64,000 nucleotides of DNA from Ptychodera flava (taxonomy: Eukaryota > Hemichordata > Enteropneusta > Ptychoderidae): positions 29,490,796 through 29,554,795 of the forward strand of contig NC_091945.1 of the NCBI RefSeq assembly GCF_041260155.1, given 5' to 3'. A program made the translations under genes and the position numbers. The notes beneath the pieces were generated by a model. The model saw only the letters and a program-made list of their open reading frames with translations. It was not told where the DNA came from and ran no database searches. This document shows, in pieces, positions 23,540 through 61,900 of the stretch (position 1 is its first letter; each line of letters begins with the position of its first letter).

Positions 23540-25625
23540 TCCGGGTTATGTCCATATACAGGATAGTTGGAAAGACCAATCAGCGAACCTCACTCGCCCA
23601 AGTCATGAATAATTAAACGTGTAAACCTGGGCTTATAGATTGCAAGGAGTTTGGAACTTTTAGGCCATATTTCACCCTTTATTTTTAGCACTCGGTAGTT
23701 TTTAACTCATGTGTTCACACACGTGAGCTAATGTCGCAGCGATGTCTTTCTGTGTGTGTGTCTGTCTGTCTTTCTGTCTGTCTGTCTGGCTGTGTGCTCG
23801 ATATCTCAAAAACGGCTCATAAGATCAGAATCAAATCTTGTACATGGATTTAGTTTGCAAATGACAAGAACTGATTAGTTTTTGGTGGGTGTGGCTTGCT
23901 AAATTTTTGCTCATTTGCATAATGAATGATTTTAGAAAAAACGGATATACATTGGGAACGACTGCGAACAATTTGATGAGATGTACTACAAATGATGATA
24001 ACATCAAGGCATATCAGCTGTGAAAGTCATTAAGGGGTGACATGAAAGGTTATTGCTAATTAGGGATATTTATCTGAATTGACAAGACCAAAATTGACGA
24101 AACTCGGTATGTACATTTAAGATACTATGGCATAACTTTATTGAAAGTCACTAAGCCATTTTTACTTTAGTCAATTCCTAATTTGCATATTTAATGAACT
24201 ATCCTAATTAGGGATATTTATCTGAATTGACAAGACCAAAATTGACGAAACTCGGTATGTACATTTAAGATACTATGGCATAACTTTATTGAAAGTCATT
24301 AAGCATTTTTACTTTAGCCAATTTCTTATTTGCTTATTTAATGAACTTTCATAGTCAGGAATATTTGTCTGAATTGACTAGACCAAAATTGACGAAACTT
24401 GCTATATACATTTAAGATACTACGATACGATGTTATAGAAAGCTATTTAACATTTTAACTTCAGGCAATTCCTAATTTGCACATTTAATGAGAACATTTC
24501 AGTCAATTCCTAATTTTAATATTTAATGAACTTTCCTTATAAGGGAAATATACTTGGATTTACTTGATTAAAGTTAGCAAAGTATGCTACATAAATTGAT
24601 GATAATATAGGGTTTGCATTTTCATGTCAGCAGTTTATAATTTGCTTATCTAATGAGCTTTCACAGTTTGGTATATATAGCTAAAAGGACTTGTCCAAAG
24701 GTAAATACACTAGCTATATAAAGTGGTGATACAATGACAGTCAGCAGTCAAAGAAATTGATTACTTTTATTTCAGTTAACTGCATATTTGAATACTTAAT
24801 GACCTTTTGAGTTAATCTGTGGTGAATATTGTTCATTACGTTGATAATAACGCTTTCAATGAAGTTGCAAACATGTGGCAAAGGTTCAAATTTACACATA
24901 ACTGCAATATATAATGAAGCACGTGAGCATTTCAAGTTCAAATCTGGTTAGATTTAGACGTTAGGCACATTGTTCAGTACGGTCGAAATGGTGACTGACA
25001 CAAGTGGTGTGACAACCTGGCCAGGTTCGTTCCTATAAATCAGGATTTGACCCTTGTAAATCTACAGTTAGTTATTTGTCGCTAAATATGGCCTAATTTT
25101 GGTCAAATTTTAATTTAACCTTGTCATGTGTAGTATGGAGAATGTTTCAAGCTTTGCAACGATGGGCCAACTGTTCTTGTCGGTCATGGGAGCACGATGG
25201 AGCACGATTTTTCTTCGATTACCATACATTTTCCGGTACGATTGACCCTTCGCTCAAAAAACACGTGCGCCGGATCAATCGCCGAAAAGTTAACCAAAAG
25301 CTAAAAAAGAGAACAAAAAATGTCAAGTAACTCTTTGCTGAACATGGTCAAGGGGAAAGAAATTCTGAAAACTATTCCTGAAGAAATCCTCACAATTTTT
25401 AAAACGGGAGAACGTCGCAAATCGACTCGCGCTGAGACACTTCCGAGTAGCCAACAGTTTCCGATCGCGATCTCAGCATAACATTTAGAAGCGAACCCAG
25501 GTAATCTTTAAACCTCATTACATATACCATATGAGATTGGTTCTTGCCTTAACCTTTATTACATAAACGGTGCGCCTTTGGCTCTTTCCAACTATTCTCT
25601 ATATGGACATAACCCGGACTGCCTA
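23540..25625. mobile_element. DNA transposon with ~40-bp inverted ends
   Basis: AGTCCGGGTTATGTCCATAT at 23539-23580 is matched by the reverse complement at 25587-25625 over about 40 bp. A weaker inner match is TTAGGCCATATTT (23660 and 25080 region). The tandem-monomer element copy 2 sits inside, so the original was about 850 bp. No transposase is seen. Confidence 0.7.
23708..24945. mobile_element. Tandem-monomer repeat element, copy 2
   Basis: Starts AACTCATGTGTTCACACACG and ends near CACGTGAGCATTTCAAGTTC, with four to five ~145-bp monomers between, matching 19124-21807 but without a LINE. The start can fold as a hairpin (CTCATGTG / CACACGTGAG). Confidence 0.8.
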
Positions 25626-26596
25626 CCTATAAGTAATTGGTTTTAAAAGGTTCAATCGATTGCGGAAGGTCACGGGTGAGATCTCCGCCTCCGCAAGCGA
25701 AACTTCGAACTCAATACAATCCATTGATGTGGAAATAATGTGATATCACTCATTAAGGTTGACCCCAGTCATGCGGGTTAATGGTCACGGAAACCCAGGT
25801 TCGTCAATCTACCACAGCAAATTTGAATATAAAATTAAGGGGAAAGGTCAGTCTGGATCATCCCATCCAGTTAGATAGCATGTAGTGTCTTGAAGCATAG
25901 ACCACCTCCGAGGTACATGTAGCCGCATTAGAAGGGAACACGTTAGTTTTGTGAAGATCTTTTGTAGTAAGGCCCATTATAAGTGCACTGAAAGTTTAAC
26001 TCAGACACAACCGACCGATACTTAAGCGTTTTGTGAGATTGGAGAGACACCATCCCAAAATCGCCTTTCCTTCACTGAAAAATTAAATCCTCGATTTTCA
26101 CTGAAACCAGCGTAAACAACAATATTTCAAAGTGATTATTTGCAAATGATAAACCCGCAGAGCATTGGTGTGGAGTTTTACACGTCAAAATCTGTCTCTG
26201 AAAGTGTGTCTTTGTGATACATTTTGCCAGCAGTTTGTTGACAAAATCGCTGGAATCGACATTCTGTACAAATAGCGCCGCTAAATAAGTTTATCACTAT
26301 TACAGTGAGTAAAAGCGATTGCATAACTGTCCCTGAATAATTCCAAGTGATTACAGACTGTGGTGGTCGCAGATAACGGCCATTGTCAGCAGTGTCATGG
26401 CACATTCCAGTAATGTTACATGACCACAGTTCTTTTTCAGAAATATGTTATTTGTCGTGTCTCGTCGTCACTTGTTTACTATTTGCCAGTGTCCCTATTT
26501 TTCGATCATTGTTTAGACATTAAATGCCACCAGTATGTAATGGCACAACAATACCACAGGTCATGTGTCTGTCATCGGTATTATAGGCTTTTAAGG
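25626..26596. other. No recognisable gene
   Basis: Mixed-composition sequence between two DNA transposons; short reading frames only, none supported by motif or codon pattern. Confidence 0.5.
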
Positions 26597-26599
26597 TAA

Positions 26600-27902
<1,303 letters not shown>

Positions 27903-27905
27903 TAA

Positions 27906-30405
27906 GGCAATATCAGAATTGTCGATAGATAGCTATGTTACCATGTGTGTTTTCATTGCACGCTCCCCATACACATATGTTCCTATGAGACCCCCAGAAA
28001 GCTAAGCTTTCCAGTCTGCGGAGAGGAAGCAGGCCCAGGCATTGTGCAGATAGATGTGGTTCTAGTTAATGAAACATTGTCCGACTATAAGGCAAAGTGC
28101 GGAATGTACCACATGCGTATTGATGTGTTTGAAGGGTTGTGCCCACGCCAGGTTGCATAAGCATGGTGGGCAGACCATTGGTTGATCCTAGTAATTATCT
28201 ACAGAGTGCATGAGTGCGCGAATCTCCTCTATTTAAATAAATCACCTGAAATGAGCGCAACGGCATGCCGTGCCTCCCTCCTACAATCACATCTTGCAAC
28301 ATTGATATATATAAGCTTACTGGATTATGATAGCGGATGCAGCTTCCCCTAGTTGATTTAACCCATTATAGATGTGCTAGGGCTAAGAAACTAGCATCGT
28401 GTTCTGTCGCCACGTTACAAACTGTGTTTGAAGTTGAACCTAATGTGCATGAAGTGTCAATGACCTAATATGCTCTAACATGATTAAACATGCCTAGATC
28501 ATACATGGATAAGTGCAACAGACATATGATACTCTCTTGGATTCACTCTTTTGCCTAATTGATACTACCATGAAACCTTATAATGCATTACAGTCAGTGT
28601 GCGTAATTTAAGATGATCCCCTGCAATCCCTCCTGCCAGTATTCGCTCGGATCAGCGGATGGAGCAGATCTTGTTCTGTTTGCGGCCCAGTTCATGTAAA
28701 TGTGATCCTTGCTGACATTCTGATTATTTGTGTTCAAATGAGTAAAATATAACGGCTATTTAAGCAATAAAGCACACACAGTGACAGTATACCATGAGAT
28801 TTTGACTAGTTCACAACATGTATGGAGGAAGTTGAAATAGCTGCAACGTAGAAATGAGCAGGGGAATGTTAGCACTGGTGGCTGATGGGCAATGATCATA
28901 TTTGGTATCAGATTGGTGTCATGCAAGTATGCATGGCATGCTTATGATATTGTGATAACGAGTATGGGGCAGATCTGGCTTTCATCAGTGTAGTGTTTAT
29001 GTATTACTGAACAGGTGCAGCAAACGGAGCTATTTAATGAAAAAGGTATTCCGGGAGCGTTTTATTTTTGAGGGCAGGGGAAATTTTAATTTTGCTTGGG
29101 GAGGGGACATATTTTAGCTTGCGGGGAGCTGGTTTTAGTTTTTGTTTTGTTTGTCAGGCAGGGCAGATATCGGTTGATTGGCCTGGGGCCCAGGATAAGG
29201 GGAAAATGACTGACTGAAGTAGAGTTGTGATATGAGACTATTGTGAATTAGCATGCACAGATTAGTAGACGTGGTCAAGGTCTCCGTGCTCCTACTCAGC
29301 GTTAACCATTAATATAGCAGAGCCATAATCATCCAATAAATAGCAATTGACAGGGCTGACAAATTATCTCCTTGTCTTAGACCAACATACATTACAAGTA
29401 AATAACTCTGAAAAGGCGCCACCATTTTCATACACGATTTGGATCGTACATATTGTAAATTAAGTTCATAACCGTGCCATTTATGCCATAGCTTGTAAGC
29501 TTTTCCAAAAAACCTCCATCAATAAGGTCAGGGGCTTGTTTTATAATCAACTTAAAGGCGCAGAAACCCATTTGCGACGAAAAAATACAAATTTAAATGT
29601 TTTGAAGCGCAGATCTGATCAATTGCATTATAACCTTCCCTAAAACAAGTCTGTTCTTCGCTCAGCATACCAGTGCTCTCAGCATACCAACTTCGGCAGG
29701 CATTAAGGACAGACGTAAAAACTTTTCCAATGAAATGAGCTAAAGAGTATTATACCTCGGTAATTGTCTGGATCATCAACTTACCCTTTGCTTTTGTACA
29801 GAGGTTTAAACGCTGATGCACCAGTCATTAGGAACTAAACCGGTATCCAATAAACCAACTATGATCTCGAGGAAGATGTCTGGACTGTTTTTGATAAATA
29901 TATTAATAATAATTTTTTTTACCAAAACCTTAGTTATTTTTTAGTTTGGCTGCCAATCTTCGTAATTCTTCAGTAAAAGGAGCATTAGTAAATCTGAAAA
30001 GTTTGAAATCAGAGGTCATTGACATTTTGCCTGTACATTCCAATAGAATTCTATTTTGATTAGATAATTGTCAATGATACCAAACTGGATATTTGTTCGA
30101 AGTCCGCAGACGTTTATACGTGAAAATGGACTCTGCCCTTAGGGCTGTATGTAACCATAGGCATGATCGTGCTGGATTGCAATTTGATATTTTTAAAGGG
30201 GTCAAGGCATCTTAGCAGTCCTTGTCAGCATTTCACGCTGTCATGACGCATGCGCAATCAGATCACACTCAAACAATAACGTTCTGCGCGCTCATACAGC
30301 ACGTTCAATAGCTATTGTTCTGGGCTATACATGTATATCTTAAGAAACGTTGACTATACGTTCTAAACCGCACCGTTTAGTAAGTTTCTAATATCAAAAA
30401 GCTGG
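27906..30405. other. No recognisable gene
   Basis: Contains a lone Harbinger-like end at about 29052-29150 (GGGAGCGTTTTATTTTTGAG followed by G-rich stretches) and a fragment at 28785-28830 related to the palindrome at 48985 (TATACCATGAGATTTTGACT). Nothing else is recognised. Confidence 0.5.
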
Positions 30406-30413
30406 TTATATAG
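30406..30413 (+). promoter_or_regulatory. TATA box of the U6 gene
   Basis: TTATATAG begins exactly 30 bp upstream of the inferred U6 start, the spacing required for RNA polymerase III type 3 promoters. A proximal sequence element would be expected around 30370-30390, but its consensus in this lineage is unknown to me. Confidence 0.7.
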
Positions 30414-30435
30414 ACATTGTCTAGCCTGAAAGAGT

Positions 30436-30460
30436 GTGTGCGCTTAGGCCGCACATATAA

Positions 30461-30492
<32 letters not shown>

Positions 30493-30542
30493 GGCCCCTG
30501 CAGCAAGGATTACACGCAAATTTGTGAAGCGATCCATATTTT
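30436..30542 (+). ncRNA. U6: U6 spliceosomal snRNA
   Basis: The spliceosome's catalytic RNA, made by RNA polymerase III. The sequence matches animal U6 nearly throughout: 5' stem-loop (ending GCCGCAC), TAAAATTGGAACGATACAGA with the ACAGAGA box, the AGC triad (GATTAGCATGGCCCC), the intramolecular stem-loop (CACGCAAATTTGTG) and a terminal T run as terminator. It differs from the usual animal sequence by one extra A (CTGCAGCAAGG for CTGCGCAAGG), a T in GGATTACACG, a wobble pair in the stem-loop, and a changed 5' stem. With a TATA box at -30 it may be active; U6 copies are numerous in animals and the extra base leaves a young pseudogene possible. Confidence 0.88.
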
Positions 30543-31237
30543 TTTATTTACTACTCTTATTGACTAACTCACTTGTTCCTGTCTATTCCTTCTCATCAAA
30601 GCGATTCTAGTTCCCCTTTTTATATCAGCTGCAAAAGTGCTGACATACTTTTATAAGTCTTAAGGTGAGAACACACATAGCTCTTGGCAATCCAAGCACA
30701 GTGGGACGATTTGTGATTTGCCCACACTCTGTATAACAAAAATGTTTGCAAAAATGGCTATCAGACTTCTGTATCTTTTCTTATGTAGGTAGAAATCAAA
30801 GTATTATATATCATGTCATTGCTCTTTATAATGTCGGTATCAGACAGCCACGATGCTGTATAACAGGACATACATACAAGGCAAAGGGGAGACAGGTCCA
30901 ACTCAGGCACACCGACTCACTCAGCCACACACTCACAGGTAGACTCACAGACTGATCTATCAGTGGCTGGGCCGTGAGGCCTAGTCATGGTTCCCACCAC
31001 ATATTAAAGACATGTACAAGCATCACTTTACAGTAAATGTGACGTCCATTTAGAATGGCTGTCTTGAAAATACCTCGTCATAGCACCTTCTATTATTTTC
31101 AAAACGAAGAAAATGAATAAAATTATGCTCAACGCTCTATAAAAGTTAAACTTGAGATGCCTGCTAAGAACTCAATGCATTCAACAGAAATATATTCAAT
31201 ACAGCTACAAATAAAAATCTAGGTATTTCCCTGAACA

Positions 31238-31284
<47 letters not shown>

Positions 31285-32749
31285 ATTAAGAATTACATAA
31301 TTATCGTAATCCGATTAATAATTGGTCCAATTTTCAAAAAGTTCAGCATATGGGTATTTTGGGGCAGAAAGAACAAAACTGACGTCCGTTTTGATGCCTC
31401 ATGTTTCCATGGCAACCATTTCGCAGTCTTAAATATCGATTTTTGTCTAATGCTATTGACAATGGCTCAGATTTCAACCCTCTCAGCACGTTTCACTAGA
31501 AAGCCCCAAAGCTTAAAGCAAAATTGAATTAGAAGGTATACAATAACTTATCAATCTAGACCTATTGAAGTATTTACGGATCTGTCCAATCTTACGGAAT
31601 TGAAAGATGCCTGTCTGACTACAAAAAGACATTTAATTTACATATTTTGTAATCCTAATCTGCGAAACGTGCATTAACGCAAAGAGCACGACGAAAACAA
31701 ATATCCTAAACTTCTGACCTTCAAATTCTAACTTTGATAGGCCGAAATGTGATTGAAAGAACATAACTCTGAGCCTAAAATTATACCCGAATATTTAAAC
31801 ATTACTTTTAAACATTTATATTGTACATATTTCAACAATCAGAGTAGAAATAAAAAGTGTACAGTAAATCAAATATTGACAAACACATTGGTATAGTAGT
31901 ACTTTGGCAGTGTTTTTCATCGCATACACTGCTATTGATGTGGTGTGTTTGGACGACCTGGCTCCAATTACGTCGAGGTATTGTTTGTATTATTCAATGT
32001 AACATTACATAATGCCACTTTATGAATCTTACGCGGGAAGTTTCAGTTTCAACAAAACAAACAAACTCATGTAAAGTTTTCCTTTTCGGTGCAATACTGC
32101 CTGACCTTGTGCCGCATGTCTAGATGTACACGACAATGAAGCGAGTTCTCTGCAACATTTTCATTCCTGTCTTCATAGACAACGCCAGTACGTTTGAAGT
32201 AAAATCACGGCTTCTGTAGTGTTGTTCCCAATTTCTAGGCAACAAATCTCAATACCGAAAACCAGATTTCGATAACAGTATTTCATACGATAAAATACTC
32301 TCGACTTCTGAAATACTTCACGTTTGATACATAATTCAATCAGTACAGTGAGCCTATAAAACCCATGGATAGAAACCGTGCTGATCTTCGTTTCCTTTCA
32401 AATCCCGAAACAGCTATAATCTCAATACCGGATATAGAATTTTGATAACATTTTCTAATATTATAAATTGCTTTGGACTTCCGAAATACTTAACATTTGA
32501 TAACTCCTTGAATCAATACAATATGGCGGTTAGATCTGTGGACAGGAAAGATGAGCTTGCATATAAACATGTAAATCCTTAACCACTGCTTTTCCTACCC
32601 ATTCCCCATAATACATGAATGGTTCTATACCAAAGCTACATGTACCCTATAAAAGTAATAGCCGTTGAACCATCTTTTTTGTTGATCATTCAATAAGAGA
32701 TCACCTGAATTCAGAACTCCTTGATTTGTTCAATTTTCAACTTTGAATT
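30543..32749. other. Spacer between U6 and TRP gene A
   Basis: Holds an (AAT)n array at 31238-31282 and otherwise AT-rich sequence. The 3' untranslated region of TRP gene A should occupy part of the right side (below 32750, minus strand); a poly(A) signal was not pinned down. Confidence 0.5.
31238..31282. repeat. (AAT)n microsatellite
   Basis: About 15 units of the trinucleotide. Confidence 0.95.
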
Positions 32750-56605
<23,856 letters not shown>

Positions 56606-57426
56606 TGAGTAAGGAGAGGCTCCAGTTCCAGTGGTTTTCAGAGACCGGCTCGTCAAACGAAGAGTAGAAGCAATCTGTGACAGATCGTGGCGAATCTGTT
56701 GACTAATATGAGATCCCAATGAAGAGTTTTGAAAGTAGGTTACTTGCTGACTTCCATGCTATGCTGAAATGTGTTAAATCTGAAAATACTCCTTTTATAT
56801 ATTGTGTTTTTACTATTGATGTACGATTTATTAAAATTAGTCCATCTGGATAGCAGCCAAACAATGCTTTCCATTTAATGATAACCCAGACGTAATCCGT
56901 GATATTATTCAGCCTTTTTATTAGTCCGACCTAAATTGAAAATAGAAAATACTGCAACATACCGGTATTTTCTATTTCAAGTCTGCACATGCACAGTGGT
57001 ATCTAATGCTGCGAAAGCCCGCACAGTAATATTTACCTTGGAACGACAATGTATCAACCGTCATCATTTCATGGATGGACCAAAATTTAGCTGCAAATTT
57101 GCTTTGACAGAGAGACCACAGGCGGTATTTCCACATTTGAATACTGAAATGCAACTGTTTCAAACCAAATAAATCCCCGAAAGAACTGTATGCAGCACAT
57201 CGACACAATATATCGAACCATGCCAAATTTGTAGCATAAATTTAATTGCATTTCGATTATCAACACAGGGTATTGCAAACAATGTCTATAGATCTTGATC
57301 AATTAATGTCAATTATTTAACGTTCTTGTACAAGATTTTTCTATGTCGTGTGTGTATAGTAGTTCAAAGAAAACAGTCCATATATGTTACAGTGGTTTGC
57401 TTTGAACCATTGGCAGTGGCAATACA

Positions 57427-57700
57427 CGAACTAAACACACTGTCTAAATTGAGGAGCTGCCAACACTGTCAGTTGTAATTACCATCGGTGTAGTAATATC
57501 AGTCAATAACCAAGAAATCAGCCCTGCGGAAATTGAAGCATTGTTTTGAAGGAGGTCTTGAGTAGTCAAAACAAAACCACACATCCTGCCTCAGAATGTA
57601 TCATTTGCAAGGGTTGTTCGTGTGAACCCGGTGGTGTTGTTCTGACTACGCCTTACCTCCTTTAATACAATGTTTCAGCTTTAGACAGTGTGTCTAGTTA
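57427..57700. mobile_element. Foldback MITE between TRP genes A and B
   Basis: Ends CTAAACACACTGTCTAAA and (complement) CTAGACACACTGTCTAAAG, with inner arms around GAAGCATTGTTTTGAAGGAG and its partner near 57655. Class unknown. Confidence 0.65.
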
Positions 57701-58447
57701 TCTGTAACTGTCCTGCCAACTCGCCTTCATTAATTTGTTCTACTAATCTCAAAAGCGGAGGCTTATCACCCTGATCAAACCACTCGTTAGCTGCTGCTAA
57801 CATTGGCAGGGTAAGGTTGAAAATGGAAATAACTTTAATAATTTAATGGAAAGATTAAGGCAAGACGCAAATGAAATCAGAACAAAATGAAAATCATAAC
57901 GACAATGAATTTTTTCTTGCAAGTGGACCGAAAATCGAAAAATTAAAATTAAAATCAATTGAAAAGTAGATCAACTTAACTCCGAAACTCAAAAGTCAGA
58001 GGCAGTAAAATTTAAAGTTATAATTACAAAAAGCATATTTTTATAAAAGATACATTCAACACAGAAATGAAAATTTCAGTCAAAATCGCAATTGGTATAA
58101 ACGTTTATATCATTTTGAAACTAATAAAGCTACAACGGAAATCCACTTTAAAAAGTGTTAATTCTAGGATGTTGAATAACAATTACGAATAATTTTACGA
58201 GCTTACTTGGTTGCTGGAGCTTGGAGGCTACTTCTATAGAGAACACAGAACCAGCGTGAAGCTCGAATGGGTCTAACTACATAGCAAGAGTTACAGTCTA
58301 ATTGGAAGGTGCACAGTGAATTTTTGAAATTTGCACCTATACTTTGTTTAAATGCTATTTGGACTCGGAATAATCACAAATTTCGATTTTAATAAAAAAA
58401 ACATTATTATTTCTATATATGCAAACTTTACTACACGGTAGTTCATG

Positions 58448-58590
58448 TTGTGTGTGTGTGTGTCTGTCTGTCTGTGTCTGTGTCTGTGTCTGTGTGTCTG
58501 TTTGTTTGTCTGTCTGTCTGTTTGTGCCTGTTTGTCTTTCGGTCTGTGTTTATGAGTGTGTCTAGGTTTGTGTCTGTGTCTGTTTCTGTG
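58448..58590. repeat. (TGTC/TGTG)n microsatellite
   Basis: Irregular TGTCTG-type array; coding frames across it are artefacts. Confidence 0.85.
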
Positions 58591-58831
58591 TGTGTTTTAG
58601 AGAAACTACGTATTTCACTATTATCGATTCCTACTGTCAAACGTTATATTGGTACACTGCGAAGTTAAATATCTGCTATGTTGGACAAAACACTTTGTGG
58701 TTTCTGTCAACTACGAACAACAACCATGAGTATAAAACTATATAATCTAATTTTATCCTTTGAATCATTGAAATGTGTGAAATTTCTGAGCTAAATAAAG
58801 CACGGGAAGATTATGCTCCTCCTCGAGCAAC

Positions 58832-58915
58832 TTATTCTTGCTGCAAACCGCTCGTCTCTTCCCGGGGTGGCTCGGCATATTTCTCAAGGTATCTGACGAG
58901 AAGCAGTTCCAGCAA
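58832..58915 (-). CDS. TRP gene B, last exon
   Basis: 84 bases: LLELLLVRYLEKYAEPPREE then TSGLQQE and TAA. Acceptor TGATATTTTTCAG. Leu-rich amphipathic helix shared with gene A. Confidence 0.87.
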   Translation of the reverse strand: MLELLLVRYLEKYAEPPREETSGLQQE

Positions 58916-61900
58916 CTGAAAAATATCAGAACAAAATGTTATTGTTATTAAAGTCAGAAAGATAGCTGAAAGAAGTACTTTGGTTTTCGAAATTGCCCTT
59001 GGAAGGTTTTGAATTTTCAGTTTTCTCAGGTACAATCAGTTTGTATGTGTTTCCTCTTTCTTAACAGAGAAAACATATGTTACGGCAATATTTAGTATTT
59101 GTTTCTCATAATGTCGCAGGCTTCGCAATACGTTATACTTTTATTATTGTGAAAAGAGTCCTTGGATCACAAACATGATAAATAACGAGACTACGTGTCA
59201 AGCATTGGTAAGCAAGGGTAAGGGTACGGTACCAGATAAACATCAAAATTGGTATTCAAGGGGCAGAGCCATCTATAGAGATCCCCTGAGACAGCATCAC
59301 TATATTCACTACAAAAATATTCCATGCCTAGTTATCCAAGTGAGATAGGACAATGTGCTCCATATTACATGTATCCTGTGACATGAGCATCACAGGCAAC
59401 ATTTCTGAAGCAGCTTTCTTTTATTTTCTGGCTTTTAATGCTAGTGAACCGTATCATAGTCAAGTGATCGTCATGTAGAGTTAACACTTTATATTATTGG
59501 CCGAGTTTCGAATGACTCTATTGCAGGACAGGGTTAAAGAAGTACTAATGGACGAGAGAACATAAAATACTTTGAACGTGGAAATTATGATTTATTATCC
59601 CATCAATAGGAAGTTTACGGAAAACCTTTTAAAAATCATGGAAAAATAATCAACATTGCTTTTACTACATCACCGTGAGCGGTTTTCCAAGTACTGCCAA
59701 AGCTATGGCAGTCTTTGCTAAAAATCTAAAGTAACCCGTCATTGAGGTAGAGATTCAGATTGAAAGACATATCTTTTTCACTCACCTCAGGGAAGGGGAA
59801 TGGGCAGAGTATTCCTTCCTCCTAGGTGAGAAAGAGGCCAACAATAAGAAAACAGGTCAATACAAGTGTGAAACAATTTTATCAGTTGAGTCGTTCTTCT
59901 AATGGTAGTTATATCAATTTATTCTTTACCCGGATTCTCTGCCATATATTATTACCAGATTCCGGTAAACTGAATAAGATCGCTTACAGCTAAGAGAATA
60001 CAGTTATAACAGCAAAACATCTATATACTGAGACGGTATATACCTTGAAAAAAGTAGAACTGCTTGCAACCATACACTCCATCTGACACAGATATCTACT
60101 ATCCACCTGCATTAGTTAGTTTTTTTTATATTATAGCACAATCTGTAAAACCACGTGGCATCAACATATATTGAGGATTTAATTCGGGGACTAGAGTTTG
60201 GAGCACGCCCATACAAATGAATATTCAAACAAAATAGTATACAAACCTGTAAGCCAGACAATTCCTCCGATCCATGTATCATTACTTCTGCTGCCTACAC
60301 AGAGGACGAAACTTCATGATTATTTCATGGCAAAATCGCCTTGTACAGGCAAAATCAATCACGAAAATTGTGGCGTTTGAATGTGTTCTCTATGTGATCA
60401 AAGATGAATGCGCTCGTACCCTAGAAAGTAGCATCTGTGGAGCATGTTGATAGACAGCATGATTCGGTGATCAAATGGGTCGTTGTAACCTATGTCCTTA
60501 AACTTGTTAGTGCAGTCCCTCATAAACAACGCGACTCACTGATGAAGATGCTAATTTATTTGAATGCCGACTGATAAAAAGGAACTGGAGAAAATACTAA
60601 AATTTAGAGGGCAAGAAGCTTACACCAGTGTCATAGGTAAATTTAAGGAACGTGTAATTTAAACCAAGTCTACAATAGTTGCCAATGACCAGGCATACGA
60701 TTAAAGATTGTAGCGTTGATCACTTGTTTCTGGTTTATGAACGACATGGGGCAGCAACTACGGTTTAACTTGGATGCGACTGTTTTTATTGCACACCAGA
60801 TATTAAGTGCAACATTTGGTTCACGAAACGGATACACATAGTCTCGTCAATAATGATGAACAACTCATGGATAATAAAAGATAGCATTTGTCACATCATC
60901 ACGTACTTCTAAAATTGTGCATGTACATCGGCAAAAGATATAACAATCACCCTCATTTACGCAACACTGTCACCAGTACATCTGGTTCATTCTGGTCTCA
61001 ACAGTACGGATTTGGTCGACAACTGTATGACCCTTATATTTGTCCAAATACATATTGTAGGATTCTTTATTTCAAAAACTTCTAATGGAGCGCAAGGCAG
61101 TAACAAAACCTGTTGATGGTAACGCACATGTTGAATGGATGACTGTCCTTCAGATATCGTGCCGGCCTATTAGCAATTTTATCTTTCTGTGTTATGAGAA
61201 ACGACGCCCTGAGCATCGGTTTTAAAGACTTTGAGAAATTATCCGTCTTCTACATCACACTACCTTAAACCCTAATAATAAAAATCATATACAAAGTAAA
61301 AAAAAAGATGTTTTCATGAGTAAAATGACACATACTTCATTTTCATTCCCTGCATCAGCCACAGTTTCAGATGTTTTAACATCCCTCATTTCTGTCTGTT
61401 TGAACACAAAATCACATAACATATTAAAATATATATCAAGAACCAAATGATTAAGTGTCCTGATAATGTCCATCAATTACATCGTAAACTTATGTTGTTA
61501 AAGGATCATGATTTTTTATTGAAAGTGGCAAATCACGATGTGCATTACTTCAAAGGTTCTGCAAAAGGAATCAAAACGACCATGGACGGAATTCCCATGG
61601 ACAAAACATACTGGCATTCAAAGTAGCAAATCTGTACGTGAAGATTTATTAATGGCATACCTCGTGTGTTTCGTTTTTCTTGCAGCCATCTACGCAACAC
61701 TTTATCAAGACAAACACGAAGGGAATGCAGCAGCAACAACAGCCATACAACAAAAATATTATGAACGACAAAATATTGGCATTTGATCCTCGGTCCCCGA
61801 TGTACTCCATCCGTATTCTAGATCTTTGAAATTTCCACTCCAAGTCTATCTCACCCTGTCAATAAATAGTGACATTAACTGTGATAGCGCTATGCTGATG

